The translations under genes and the position numbers were made by a program. Shown piece by piece: positions 1-10,184 of a stretch of 59,029 nucleotides of DNA. The DNA comes from Bacteroidota bacterium. Its GTDB lineage: Bacteria > Bacteroidota > Bacteroidia > Palsa-965. Within the stretch, counting starts at the first letter, position 1. Each line of letters begins with the position of its first letter. The DNA lies in assembly GCA_013298545.1 (NCBI GenBank), contig JAAFIA010000012.1, positions 1 through 59,029 of the forward strand, given 5' to 3'. The notes under the pieces are model-generated. The model ran no database searches and was not told where the DNA came from. It saw only the letters and a program-made list of their open reading frames with translations.

Positions 1-321
1 TCCAAAAGCAGCAAATCGTTTTTTGACATCTTCTGTTACTTGTTCATCAATCCGCCAATCCATGCCAAAATAATCGCGAAGCGTTTTTTTGGTCAAATCA
101 TCTTTGGTTGGTCCAAGTCCGCCTGTAATTAAAATAAGATCAGCGCGCGTTTGGGCCAGATCCAATGCCTGAATAATGTGTTGCGGATCGTCGGAAACCG
201 AAGAAATTTGTTTCACTTTAATTCCTGCACGGTTTAGTTGCTGCCCCATCCAAGCAGAATTCGTATCAACTATTTGACCGATTAAAATTTCGTCGCCAAT
301 GGTAATGATTTCTGTAAGCAT
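1..321 (-). CDS. cinA: CinA-family protein, N-terminal part (runs off left edge)
   Basis: Only the first 107 residues lie in the window; the gene continues past base 1. The N-terminus has the molybdopterin-binding-like fold signature of competence/damage-inducible protein CinA: an opening ITIGDEILIGQ stretch followed by the TGGLGPTKDD loop. In the family this domain is usually followed by a nicotinamide-nucleotide amidase domain, which cannot be seen here. The start is the ATG at 321, since nothing upstream extends the frame plausibly. It is divergent from the PorE-like gene at 492. A GACTTTTG sequence, one mismatch from the TAnnTTTG -7 box, lies just before the start. The family assignment is strong; the amidase half is inferred only. 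Confidence 0.88.
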   Translation of the reverse strand, partial: MLTEIITIGDEILIGQIVDTNSAWMGQQLNRAGIKVKQISSVSDDPQHIIQALDLAQTRADLILITGGLGPTKDDLTKKTLRDYFGMDWRIDEQVTEDVKKRFAAFG

Positions 322-433
322 GAGGCAAAAGTCCCTTTTTTTATATTGTGAGAAACAATCCGTGATAAAATATGCACCGTATGTTTCTTGCCGTTCTTTC
401 TTAAAAACGATGTAAAACTAAAGGATAAACCAG

Positions 434-441
434 TATTTTTG
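434..441 (+). promoter_or_regulatory. Bacteroidota -7 box TATTTTTG upstream of PorE-like gene
   Basis: An exact match to TAnnTTTG lies 50 bases before the ATG at 492. No clear TTTG -33 element is seen at the expected distance. Confidence 0.5.
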
Positions 442-491
442 TAGGAATAGTGAATTTCGACCAAACCAAGCACCTGACGTTGCAAAACCAC

Positions 492-2606
492 ATGCGCATC
501 ATTAACACATTTTTTGCGTTATTGATTCTACTCATACCTTCCCTGTTGCGGGCGCAGGATCCTGTACCCGGAAATTACCGTGATAATTTTGTAGAAGGGA
601 ATCGGTTGATTGAAGAAAATAATTGGCCCATGGCCTTGCTTTATTTTAGCGAAGCGTATAAAGTTGATTCTTCCAATGCCAACATCAATTATAAAATGGG
701 GGTGTGTTTTTTGAATTCCAATTCACAAAAACCATTGGCATTACCCTATTTACGCAAAGCGGCAAAAGACATTACTCGAAATTACGATGAGTACGAGCCG
801 CGCGAAAAGAAAGCTCCCGAACCTGCTTTGTACTACCTCGGACAAGCGTATCACCTCAACAACCAATTCGATTCAGCGCTATCTTATTTTGAAACATACA
901 AAGCATTGGTTGGATTAAAAAATCCCATGCTAACGCAAGACGTGAATATGCGCATGCAATGGTGTCAAAATGCAAAAGAATTTATTCAAACGCCTTTACC
1001 TGTTTCCATTACCAATATGGGCGATAGCGTCAATTGCGCTTTTCCCGATTACAGTCCAGTCATGACAATTGATGAGAATACGATTTTCTTTACAACACGC
1101 CGCATGGGCGATAAAGCGATTGATGGTCAGTATTACGAAGACATTGTGATGTGCGAGAAAAAACCTGATGGAACTTGGACATCTGCCCGCCCTGTTAGTC
1201 CTTACATCAATACGCCCACTAACGAAGCGTCTATTTCTTTGTCAACCGATGGAAACATTATGTTTGTTTACAAAGATGTGAATGGGGGCGATATTTATAC
1301 AACCGGATTTTTTGAAAACGAATGGTCTGCTCCTGCCCCACTCGGTTCAGACATCAATACCAAATACTGGGAAACGCACGCCTGTTTAACTGCCGACGGC
1401 AACACGCTTTACTTTGTAAGCGATCGTCCGGGCGGTTTGGGGGGGCGTGATATTTACCGTTGTGTTCGACTTCCCAATGGCCGTTGGAGTAAAGCCCTGA
1501 ATCTTGGCCCAGAAATCAATACGGCTCAGGATGAAGACTCACCTTTTATGCACCCCGATCAGCAGACACTTTTCTTTGCTTCTAAAGGGCATAAATCAAT
1601 GGGTGGATTTGATATTTTCTTCACCTCTAAAAATGATTCCGGGCATTGGGATGCTCCTATTAACATGGGATATCCACTCAATACAGCCGACGATGATGTT
1701 TTTTATATGACCTCAGCCGACGGCAAACGCGCTTATTTCTCTTCGGTGCGCGAAGGTGGTTATGGTGAAAAAGATATTTACATGGCCGAACTCGAACAGC
1801 CACGTGTTCAGCCGCTCACCTTGTTAAAAGGACGCATTTACAATGCCAATGGTCGCGAACTTACACAACGTGTAGAAATAAACGTTACCAATACCAATAC
1901 GGGTGAGTTGATGGGGCTGTATAAACCGAGTGCGCGCTCTGGAAATTTCACCATTATTCTTCCCCCTGGTGCAACGTATCTCATTAGTTATATTGTTGAT
2001 GGAAAAGAGTATTCAAACGAAATCCTTGATGTACCAATTGGTTCAGGATTTGAAGAAATAGAACGCTCTATTGATCTGCGCGATTTGGTCCTTGGCAATT
2101 TGAGTGCTGATGTACCTATTGGAACGGACTCTACTGGAATTATGGTGTTTGCTAAAGACTCTTCAAATCTTCCTGTAGAAGTCATTGATCGCACAAAAAT
2201 GAAAAATTGGAAAGAGATGTTGACTAGCTCAAAAAATCTTTCCTTCACCATGTATTTCAAATATAACATCAGCCGCATCGATCCTGCCGATCCTGATTTT
2301 CAACAATTTATTGATAGCTGTGTGGCACAAATCAACCGAAACGGCAGCATTAGTTTCCGTGTTACCGCATCCGCCTCGCAAGTGCCTACCAAGAAATTTG
2401 CAACCAATAAAGACCTGTCGAAAGACCGTGCCGAAGGTGCACAGGAAGTAATCATGAATGCATTAAGAGCAAGAGGCATTAAAGACGAACAGGTAAAATG
2501 GGTCAAGGTAACGGCTGTTGTACTTGGCCCAACTTACAAAGCAGATTACCTAAAACGCAAAATTATTTACGAACGCTACCAATACGTCAAAATTAGAGGG
2601 TTTTAA
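492..2606 (+). CDS. PorE-like envelope protein: TPR, PD40 propeller, CRD, OmpA-like C-terminus
   Basis: This 704-residue protein starts with a signal peptide (hydrophobic core to about residue 20, cleavage after LLRAQ). TPR-like helices span about 25-170. PD40/WD40-like blades with recurring FTT/FVSDRPGG/FFASKGH motifs span about 190-445. A carboxypeptidase-regulatory-like beta domain follows at about 450-545, and an OmpA-like domain with LSKDRAEGA lies near the end. That order is the one described for PorE, an outer-membrane-associated, peptidoglycan-binding T9SS component. The in-frame ATG at 492 is preferred over one at 450 because it begins the signal peptide directly. A second PD40 protein follows at 2759. 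The PorE role is inferred from architecture; paralogues of unknown function share it. Confidence 0.78.
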   Translation: MRIINTFFALLILLIPSLLRAQDPVPGNYRDNFVEGNRLIEENNWPMALLYFSEAYKVDSSNANINYKMGVCFLNSNSQKPLALPYLRKAAKDITRNYDEYEPREKKAPEPALYYLGQAYHLNNQFDSALSYFETYKALVGLKNPMLTQDVNMRMQWCQNAKEFIQTPLPVSITNMGDSVNCAFPDYSPVMTIDENTIFFTTRRMGDKAIDGQYYEDIVMCEKKPDGTWTSARPVSPYINTPTNEASISLSTDGNIMFVYKDVNGGDIYTTGFFENEWSAPAPLGSDINTKYWETHACLTADGNTLYFVSDRPGGLGGRDIYRCVRLPNGRWSKALNLGPEINTAQDEDSPFMHPDQQTLFFASKGHKSMGGFDIFFTSKNDSGHWDAPINMGYPLNTADDDVFYMTSADGKRAYFSSVREGGYGEKDIYMAELEQPRVQPLTLLKGRIYNANGRELTQRVEINVTNTNTGELMGLYKPSARSGNFTIILPPGATYLISYIVDGKEYSNEILDVPIGSGFEEIERSIDLRDLVLGNLSADVPIGTDSTGIMVFAKDSSNLPVEVIDRTKMKNWKEMLTSSKNLSFTMYFKYNISRIDPADPDFQQFIDSCVAQINRNGSISFRVTASASQVPTKKFATNKDLSKDRAEGAQEVIMNALRARGIKDEQVKWVKVTAVVLGPTYKADYLKRKIIYERYQYVKIRGF

Positions 2607-2627
2607 GGCCACACAGCTAATCAGCAG

Positions 2628-2664
2628 AAAAGCAGGAAAGTCATTTTTCCTGCTTTTTTTGGCT
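2628..2664 (+). terminator. Rho-independent terminator after PorE-like gene
   Basis: A 12-bp perfect stem (2628-2639 with 2646-2657) around a 6-base loop is followed by a T run. It reads through AAAAGCAGGAAA and TTTCCTGCTTTT. Confidence 0.85.
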
Positions 2665-2758
2665 TAAACCAGCTGTAAAAACAGCTTGTGTTTTTACTTG
2701 GATCGTTTTTTGTTATTTTAGGAGCGGAATTAGTTGAATCTGCCCCATACCGTTACCA

Positions 2759-4318
2759 GTGAAGCACCTTTTGCGATTACTTTTTATTGCATTTATACTC
2801 TTCTCTCAGAGTTTACTCCATGCGCAAGCACCGCGGGCGGGCGCAACGGTTGAACCGGAGGATGCGGCAGAGCATTTTTCGCATGGCAATTATGTCATGG
2901 CGCTTCCCGCCTACCTCACGCTCCTGAAAAAAGAGCCTAAAAATGTGGAATACAATTACCGCATTGGTATTTGTTACCTCAAAACCAATGGCAATAAAAA
3001 GTTAGCCATTCCTTACCTCGAAATGGTTACCAAACAAGCAAAATTTGAATACAATGCTTGGCTTTATCTCGGACAAGCATACCATTCGGCCATGCGTTTT
3101 GACGAAGCTTACAATGCTTATAAAAAATATCAAGAAAAAGCTTCCGATAAAGAGAAACTCAAAGTGGCGCATTACATGGAGCAATGCCAGTATGGAAAAG
3201 CATTGGTTAAATTGCCACTCAACGTAACATTCGAGAACCTTGGAAAAGACGTGAACAGCGAATTTCCAGATTACTACCCCTATGTTACTTCTGACGAAAG
3301 TATGCTCGTTTATACCTCTAGGCGCAAAGGAAATATGGGTGCTTCGACTGTTGAAATGGATGGTTACTATGCTTCCGATATTTGGATGTCAAAAACACTC
3401 AATGGTGTTTTTCAGAAAACAAAAAATGCTGGTCCTGCCGTAAACGGAAATTTCGATGACCAAGCTGTTGGACTTTCTGCCGATGGCAAATGGATGACTG
3501 TTTATGTCGATAATATCGATGTGGCTGGTGATTTGTACTTCTCTGCAAATAACCGCTCTTTTGCTAAATCGGAGCGTATGGAAGACAACATCAACAATGG
3601 ATTTGAGACAGCAGGCTCACTTTCTCCGGATGGCAATATTTTCTTCTTTGCCAGCAAACGCGATGGAACAAAAGGCGAAACCGATATTTGGATGGTGCGT
3701 AAACTCCCCAATGGGAAATGGTCGATGGCTACGAATATCGAAGCACTCAATACACCTTACCGCGAAGATTTTCCGTTCATGTCGCCCGACGGAAAAACAA
3801 TGTATTTCTCGTCCGAAGGCCACAACAGCATGGGCGGTCTCGATTTGTTCATGAGCACGTGGAACGAAGAAGAAAACACTTGGTCAACACCCAAAAATGT
3901 AGGCTATCCAATCAATACACCAGACGATAATTATACGATCTGTTTTACCGAAAACAACCGCATTGCCTATGTTTCAATGGCCCGCGAAGGAGGCTTAGGC
4001 GATTTAGATATTTGGCGTGTTGTTTTCAACGAAGTCCAAGAAAATAGCTTTACAGTAGTTACAGGACAATTATCCGGCGCAGATACCGCCTCTTTTTCCG
4101 AAACAGTAATTACCGTAAGCAATGCCAAAACACAGGAAGAAGTTGGTGTTTACAAACCCAACCCGCGCACCGGCCGCTATGTCCTCGCGCTCCCGCCCGG
4201 CAAATACATCATTACCATCGACTCCCCAGGCTGTAAACCCTTTGTCGATACCATCTTTGTATTCGATGTGGGTGCCATCCCTGAAATGAAAAAAGATGTC
4301 TTGCTGATTAAACAGTAA
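2759..4318 (+). CDS. Secreted TPR and PD40 beta-propeller protein, PorE-like but shorter
   Basis: This 519-residue protein begins at a GTG and has a clear signal peptide (cleavage near LLHAQ, residue 23). TPR-like helices occupy about 30-160, and PD40 blades (FASKRDG, YFSSEGHNSMGG, YVSMAREGG) about 170-420. A CRD-like beta domain ends the protein near residue 519. It lacks the OmpA-like peptidoglycan-binding domain of its upstream neighbour, and the two look like diverged paralogues (for example FSPEGHNSMGG-type against ASKGHKSMGG-type blades). No upstream ATG exists in frame. TATTTTAG, one mismatch from TAnnTTTG, lies upstream. A role as a periplasmic scaffold or lipid-anchored partner is inference. 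Confidence 0.75.
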   Translation: MKHLLRLLFIAFILFSQSLLHAQAPRAGATVEPEDAAEHFSHGNYVMALPAYLTLLKKEPKNVEYNYRIGICYLKTNGNKKLAIPYLEMVTKQAKFEYNAWLYLGQAYHSAMRFDEAYNAYKKYQEKASDKEKLKVAHYMEQCQYGKALVKLPLNVTFENLGKDVNSEFPDYYPYVTSDESMLVYTSRRKGNMGASTVEMDGYYASDIWMSKTLNGVFQKTKNAGPAVNGNFDDQAVGLSADGKWMTVYVDNIDVAGDLYFSANNRSFAKSERMEDNINNGFETAGSLSPDGNIFFFASKRDGTKGETDIWMVRKLPNGKWSMATNIEALNTPYREDFPFMSPDGKTMYFSSEGHNSMGGLDLFMSTWNEEENTWSTPKNVGYPINTPDDNYTICFTENNRIAYVSMAREGGLGDLDIWRVVFNEVQENSFTVVTGQLSGADTASFSETVITVSNAKTQEEVGVYKPNPRTGRYVLALPPGKYIITIDSPGCKPFVDTIFVFDVGAIPEMKKDVLLIKQ

Positions 4319-4395
4319 AGAAGTGGTTTGGACGAAATTTTGCCCAGTCCGCCCTACACTTATCCGATTCTCCCCCACACCTAAAAGAAATTCCT

Positions 4396-4422
4396 AAACG
4401 GCATGATCAGCCGTTTTCTTTT
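4396..4422 (+). terminator. Rho-independent terminator between PD40 gene and alpha-2-macroglobulin gene
   Basis: A 7-bp stem AAACGGC/GCCGTTT (4396-4402 with 4410-4416) with a 7-base loop is followed by TCTTTTT. Confidence 0.7.
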
Positions 4423-4461
4423 TACTCTACCTTCGCTTCATAAACCTAAGGTTACACCACT

Positions 4462-7400
4462 ATGTCCAAACGTCTCTTGCTCGCTCTTGCCGCCTTTGTT
4501 ATCGTAACATTGGCTGCACTTCCTTTTATCGCACAAAAAGGAAATACTGCTGTTGGCGAAACAAAAGTTAATCCCGCATTCAGCGCATACGTCTCTGCCT
4601 ACACGTCGGGAATTATTTCCAACGAATCCGTGATTCGTATCCGGCTTGCAAACGACTTGCAAACAGGCGTTACACTCGATCAAGAAGTAACCGAAAAGTA
4701 TTTCGATTTCAGTCCTTCCATCGAAGGAAAAACATATTGGATTGATAGCCGCACACTCGAATTTCGGCCAACCAAACGTATGCCTTCCAATCAGGCATAT
4801 CAAGCAGAATTTTTCCTAGATAAACTCATTAACGATTTGCCCAAAGACCTGCGCACCATGGAATTTAGTTTCCACACCATGCGTCAAGGCTTTGAAGTGA
4901 GTATTGATGGGATGAAAACCACCGATAAAAAAACACTTCGCAAACAACAACTCCGCGGCTCACTCACCACAGCTGATGCTGCCGATAAAGAAGTGATTGA
5001 AAAAATTGTCAGTGTTTCGCAAAACGGAAAAAAATTAGCTATTCGCTGGGAACACGAAGGCGATAACGTTAATCACCATTTTGTTGTGGATGATATTGTG
5101 CGCAGCGAAAAAGCAGGTGAAGTAGAAATCAGTTGGGACGGAACACCACTTGGTGTTGACCAGAAAAAAACCGAAAAATTACCCATTCCATCTATCAAAG
5201 ATTTCAAAGTGATGGATGCGAAAGTTACGCAAGCACCAGAACAATATGTCAGCGTTCAATTCTCAGATCCAATCGACGAGAAACAAAATTTAGATGGCTT
5301 GATAACCATTTCTGGAGCAACATCCTTACGCTTCAGTGTTGAAGACAACGAAGTTCGCGTTTATCCTGGCGAAGTGTTGAATGGTTCACACAACATCCAA
5401 GTCAATCCCGGCATCCGCAATGTGCTTGGGTTTAAATTGCCGCACGCATTTAGTCAGCCTGTTACATTTGAAGAATTAAAACCCGCAGTTCGCATTTTAG
5501 GCAAAGGTGTTATTCTGCCAAACAGCGGACGTGGTTTGCTCATGCCTTTCGAAGCGGTAAGCTTGCGTTCGGTTGACGTAAAAATCATCCGCATTTTTGA
5601 AAACAACATTCCACAATTCTTGCAAGTCAACAGCCTCGATGGAAGCCGCGAAATGAAACGCGTTGGCAAAGTGGTTATCAAGAAAAAAATTGACCTCAAC
5701 ATTAAAAATCCATCCGATCTCGGGCGTTGGAACACCTACTCGCTTGATCTGGGCGAACTCATCAAAGCCGAGCCTGGCGCGATTTATAAAGTGTATATCG
5801 GTTTCAAAAAAGCATACTCAACCTATTCCTGCGAAGCCTCTGAAGATGACGATCAAAATAGCATGGAAGAAGTTGCAACCGAAATGAATGAAGACGAAGA
5901 TGATGGCAGCGGTTACAGTTATTATGGCGATTACGACGGCGAAGATTACTATTACTACGATGATGATAATTCTGATCCTTGCAGCCGCTCGTACTATTAT
6001 GGAAAAACGGTAAGTCGTAATATTCTTGCCTCTGATATGGGTTTGCTGGCTAAACGCGGCAACGATGGCAACCTCATTTTTGCCGTGAACGATTTGCGCA
6101 CAACACTTCCTCTAGCGAATGTCGATTTTGAAGTGTATGATTTTCAACAACAATTATTAGGCACTGTAAAAAGTGATGCACAAGGTCTTGCCAAATTGCA
6201 ACTCAAGAAAAAACCATTCTTGCTCGTTGCGAAAAATGGAACACAACGCGGTTATTTAAAACTCGACGATGGTTCTTCGCTTTCACTCAGCGCATTTGAC
6301 GTTTCTGGTGCTACGGTTCAAAAAGGGCTGAAAGGCATGATTTACGGCGAGCGTGGCGTATGGCGGCCCGGCGATACGTTATTCTTAGGATTTATTCTCG
6401 AAGACAAACAAAAATCATTACCTGCAACGCATCCGGTAAGTTTCGAACTCGTGAACCCACGTGGACAAGTGGTGAAAAAATCGGTGCAGTCGAAATCGAT
6501 GAATGGATTTTACAATTTCACGACACCAACCGATGCCGATGCTTCTACCGGATTGTGGATGGCGCGTGTCAAAGTAGGCGGTGCCGTATTTACCAAAGAT
6601 TTGAAAGTAGAAACCATTATGCCAAACCGATTGAAAATCAATCTTGGTTTTGGCAATCAAGAAATGTTTACCAAAAGTAGCGACCAAAAAGGTTCGTTGG
6701 ATGTGAAATGGTTGCATGGTGCTATTGCCAAAAACCTCAGCACCAAAGTTGAAGTGAGTTTGTACGAAACGCCAACGAAATTTAAAGGTTACGATAATTA
6801 CGTCTTCGACGATCCGGCATCGAATTTTTACACCGAAAACCAAATGGTGTATGATGGTCGCCTCGACGAAAATGGTAAAGCCGATTTTACACCGGAATTA
6901 AAAGCAGAAAATGCTCCGGGCATGATGCGCGCCTCATTCACAACACGCGTATTTGAAGAAAGTGGCGCATTCAGTACAGATCGTTTTAGCATCAATTATT
7001 CGCCTTACGATAATTATGTAGGTATGTTGCTACCAAAAGGTTCTGGTTGGTACGACATGCTCGAAACGGATAAAGATCACGTAGTACAAATTGTTACAGT
7101 TGATCCAAAAGGAAAACCCGTTTCGCGCCCAAAACTTTCGGTCAAAGTGTATAAAGTGGATTGGCGCTGGTGGTGGAGTTCGGACGATAACCTTTCGCAT
7201 TATGTAAACAGTACGTATTACAGTCCATATAGCGAACAGGAAATCTCAACCACCAACGGACGCGGTACATTTAAACTTCGTGTTAACGAGCCTGAATGGG
7301 GACGTTTCCTTGTACGCATTACCGACGAAGAAACCGGACACTCAACCGGACAAGTGGTTTATTTCGATTGGCCATACTGGAAAGGTAGTGCCATGAAAAA

Positions 7401-10053
7401 TTCGGAAGCGGCAACCATGTTGCAATTCCAATCCGATAAAACAAATTACAAAGTGGGTGAAACGATGAAACTCAGTATTCCTTCGCCAGGCCAAGGTCGC
7501 GCGTTGATTACAGTTGAATCGGGTTCTAAAGTATTGGATGCGTATTGGGCCGAAACACAAACCAAAGGCACAATCAGTTATTCTATTCCGGTTACGCCAG
7601 CCATGGCGCCCAATGTGTATGTGAGCGTTACCCTCATTCAGCCACACGCACAAACGAAAAACGATGCGCCAATTCGTTTGTATGGAACAATTCCGGTTAT
7701 TGTCGATGATCCAAACACACACCTTAGTCCTGAAATTGCTACGGCTGCAGTTTGGAAACCAGAAGAACAAGCTAGTGTAACGGTTTCTGAAAAAGATGGC
7801 AAAGCCATGACTTATACGCTTGCAATTGTTGATGAAGGCTTGCTTGATTTAACGCGTTTCAAAACACCTGATCCTTGGAATACATTTTATGCACGCGAAG
7901 CCTTAGGTGTAAAAACTTGGGACATGTACGATCTGGTGATGGGCGCGTATGGCGCGGAGTTGGAACGCGTGTTGGGAATTGGTGGTGATGGTGATGCCGG
8001 CTCGCGCGGTGGACAAAAAGCAAATCGTTTCAAACCAATGGTGCGTTTTATGGGGCCATTTGAATTGAAGAAAGGCGAAAAACAAACCAAGACATTCATG
8101 ATGCCGCAATACGTTGGCTCGGTGCGTGTCATGGTCATTGCCGGACAAGATGGCGCTTACGGCAATGTCGAAAAAGCGGTGCCCGTGCGTAAACCATTGA
8201 TGATTCTGGGCACATTGCCACGTGTTGTTGGACCGGGCGAAACGGTTGATTTGCCAGTTGATGTTTTTGCTATGGAGAAAAAAGTGAAAAACGTTTCTGT
8301 TTCCATTGCTCCAAACGCCTTCTTTACCATCGATGGACCTGCAAGCAAAAGTCTAACATTCAATCAAGTTGGCGACGAAGTTGTAACCTTCCGCTTGAAT
8401 GTAGCGAAAGCTGTTGGCGTTGGTAAAGTAAAAATTACAGCAACGGGTGGCGGCGAAAAAGCCGTGTATGAAATTGAACTCGATGTACGCAATCCAAATC
8501 CGCGCGTGTCGAATGTCATTGAAGCAACTATCGCTCCAGGCCAATCGTGGACCAGTCCATACACGCCCGCAGGTATTGCGGGAACCAATGAAGGCATACT
8601 CGAACTCAGTACCATGCCGCCAATCAATTTTGGTCAACGCTTGAATTATTTGATTCATTATCCGTATGGATGTATCGAGCAAACCACATCGTCTGTATTC
8701 CCGCAATTGTTTGTGGGTGATGTGATGAAGTTGAACGAGAATATGAAGAAGCGTACCGAACGCAACATCAAAGCAGGTATTGATCGCTTGCGAAAATTCC
8801 AAACTTCGTCTGGTGGAATGGGCTACTGGCCCGGCGATAACGAACCAAGCGATTGGGGAACAAACTATGCCGGACATTTCTTACTCGAAGCAGAAGCAAA
8901 AGGCTATGCCATTCCGCAAGGCATGATAGATAACTGGAAACGTTTCCAACGCCAACGCGCCGCATCTTGGACCGCAAGTTCCGATCCGAATTACTATTAC
9001 AGTTCAGATGTCATTCAGGCGTATCGCTTATACACGCTTGCACTTGCAAAATCGCCAGAATTGGGTGCGATGAACCGTTTGCGCGAAGTGAAAAAACTCA
9101 GCGATGCTGCTAAATGGCGACTTGCTGCGGCCTATCAACTTGCCGGACAAACCGAAGTGGCGAAACAATTGATTGTTGGTCTTTCTACCGACATCAAGCC
9201 ATACAGCGAATTGTCATACTCGTATGGATCAGATGCGCGTGATGAAGCAATGATTTTAGAAACCTTGAGTTTGATGGGTGGCACCATGCGCGCCAAAGCC
9301 TTGCCGCTTGCACGAACACTTGCTCAATCGCTCAATCGTCCGAGCTACTGGATGAGCACACAAACAACGGCCTACTGCTTGATTGCGATGATTAAATTTA
9401 GTGGTGCCGATAAAACAACAGCGGGTGTCAATTGCTCCTATACGATTGATGGAAAATCCGGAACAGTTGCGGGCAAAGAACCCATGGCGCAACAGGAAAT
9501 GGAAATCAAAGATGCCAAAGCAGGAAAAGTAACCGTGAAAAATACGGGTACGAGCGAAATTTTTGTTCGCGTTATCTTGAGTGGTATTCCTGAAGCTGGT
9601 GAAGAACAAGCTGCCGCAAATGATTTGACCATTGATGTATCGTTCACCACAACCGATGGTTTACCTATCGACGTTAGTAAACTCGAACAAGGCACCGATT
9701 TCATTGCTGTTGTTACAGTTGGCAATCCGGGCTTACGTGGCGAATACAAAGAAATGGGTCTGACACAAATTTTCCCTTCTGGTTGGGAAATTCGCAATGT
9801 GCGTATGGACGAAGGTGTGAGTACCATCAAATCAGATCCTTCCGATTACCAAGACATCCGCGATGATCGTGTGAATACATTCTTCTGGCTTGGTCCACAG
9901 AAATCAAAAACGTTCCGCATCCAATTAAATGCAACGTATGCGGGTCGTTACTACCTGCCATCGTTCTCTTGCGAAGCGATGTACGACCACACCATTTATG
10001 CACGCAACGCTGGTCAATGGATCGAAGTTGTGGACGGACTTCCGGGAACTTAA
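4462..10053 (+). CDS. Bacterial alpha-2-macroglobulin family protein with thioester motif
   Basis: This 1863-residue protein has an N-terminal hydrophobic segment (about residues 4-25) with no lipobox cysteine, so it is exported and probably membrane-tethered. An MG2-type motif (WRPGDTLFLG) lies near residue 630. The alpha-2-macroglobulin core follows, with the thioester motif CIEQ at C1404-Q1407 preceded by YPYG. The TED helical domain then follows, with ending beta domains. The family traps attacking proteases through the thioester and is thought to protect the periplasm. Residues about 459-515 form an unusual Asp/Glu/Tyr-rich stretch. In proteobacteria the gene usually neighbours pbpC (PBP1C); no transglycosylase is seen here. 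A TACCTTCG box (4428-4435) may be a variant -7 element. Confidence 0.9.
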   Translation: MSKRLLLALAAFVIVTLAALPFIAQKGNTAVGETKVNPAFSAYVSAYTSGIISNESVIRIRLANDLQTGVTLDQEVTEKYFDFSPSIEGKTYWIDSRTLEFRPTKRMPSNQAYQAEFFLDKLINDLPKDLRTMEFSFHTMRQGFEVSIDGMKTTDKKTLRKQQLRGSLTTADAADKEVIEKIVSVSQNGKKLAIRWEHEGDNVNHHFVVDDIVRSEKAGEVEISWDGTPLGVDQKKTEKLPIPSIKDFKVMDAKVTQAPEQYVSVQFSDPIDEKQNLDGLITISGATSLRFSVEDNEVRVYPGEVLNGSHNIQVNPGIRNVLGFKLPHAFSQPVTFEELKPAVRILGKGVILPNSGRGLLMPFEAVSLRSVDVKIIRIFENNIPQFLQVNSLDGSREMKRVGKVVIKKKIDLNIKNPSDLGRWNTYSLDLGELIKAEPGAIYKVYIGFKKAYSTYSCEASEDDDQNSMEEVATEMNEDEDDGSGYSYYGDYDGEDYYYYDDDNSDPCSRSYYYGKTVSRNILASDMGLLAKRGNDGNLIFAVNDLRTTLPLANVDFEVYDFQQQLLGTVKSDAQGLAKLQLKKKPFLLVAKNGTQRGYLKLDDGSSLSLSAFDVSGATVQKGLKGMIYGERGVWRPGDTLFLGFILEDKQKSLPATHPVSFELVNPRGQVVKKSVQSKSMNGFYNFTTPTDADASTGLWMARVKVGGAVFTKDLKVETIMPNRLKINLGFGNQEMFTKSSDQKGSLDVKWLHGAIAKNLSTKVEVSLYETPTKFKGYDNYVFDDPASNFYTENQMVYDGRLDENGKADFTPELKAENAPGMMRASFTTRVFEESGAFSTDRFSINYSPYDNYVGMLLPKGSGWYDMLETDKDHVVQIVTVDPKGKPVSRPKLSVKVYKVDWRWWWSSDDNLSHYVNSTYYSPYSEQEISTTNGRGTFKLRVNEPEWGRFLVRITDEETGHSTGQVVYFDWPYWKGSAMKNSEAATMLQFQSDKTNYKVGETMKLSIPSPGQGRALITVESGSKVLDAYWAETQTKGTISYSIPVTPAMAPNVYVSVTLIQPHAQTKNDAPIRLYGTIPVIVDDPNTHLSPEIATAAVWKPEEQASVTVSEKDGKAMTYTLAIVDEGLLDLTRFKTPDPWNTFYAREALGVKTWDMYDLVMGAYGAELERVLGIGGDGDAGSRGGQKANRFKPMVRFMGPFELKKGEKQTKTFMMPQYVGSVRVMVIAGQDGAYGNVEKAVPVRKPLMILGTLPRVVGPGETVDLPVDVFAMEKKVKNVSVSIAPNAFFTIDGPASKSLTFNQVGDEVVTFRLNVAKAVGVGKVKITATGGGEKAVYEIELDVRNPNPRVSNVIEATIAPGQSWTSPYTPAGIAGTNEGILELSTMPPINFGQRLNYLIHYPYGCIEQTTSSVFPQLFVGDVMKLNENMKKRTERNIKAGIDRLRKFQTSSGGMGYWPGDNEPSDWGTNYAGHFLLEAEAKGYAIPQGMIDNWKRFQRQRAASWTASSDPNYYYSSDVIQAYRLYTLALAKSPELGAMNRLREVKKLSDAAKWRLAAAYQLAGQTEVAKQLIVGLSTDIKPYSELSYSYGSDARDEAMILETLSLMGGTMRAKALPLARTLAQSLNRPSYWMSTQTTAYCLIAMIKFSGADKTTAGVNCSYTIDGKSGTVAGKEPMAQQEMEIKDAKAGKVTVKNTGTSEIFVRVILSGIPEAGEEQAAANDLTIDVSFTTTDGLPIDVSKLEQGTDFIAVVTVGNPGLRGEYKEMGLTQIFPSGWEIRNVRMDEGVSTIKSDPSDYQDIRDDRVNTFFWLGPQKSKTFRIQLNATYAGRYYLPSFSCEAMYDHTIYARNAGQWIEVVDGLPGT

Positions 10054-10076
10054 TTTTTAAATCAATTTGGTTTTGT

Positions 10077-10113
10077 AAAACAGGCTGGTGGAAACATCAG
10101 CCTGTTTTTTTAG
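10077..10113. terminator. Terminator after alpha-2-macroglobulin gene
   Basis: The stem CAGGCTG/CAGCCTG (10081-10087 with 10098-10104) is extended by A:T pairs and followed by seven T. Flanking A and T runs could let it work on both strands. Confidence 0.8.
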
Positions 10114-10184
10114 TCGCCAAACGATTCCTAATTGTACGTGTTGAAATTTGTTTTTTTATTTCAGCACTCGCTTCGCTCGTTTTT

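Noticed and set aside
345-359. Small inverted repeat ATTGT-GAGAA-ACAAT upstream of cinA as an operator
   Set aside because: Five-base arms are too short to distinguish from chance in AT-rich sequence.
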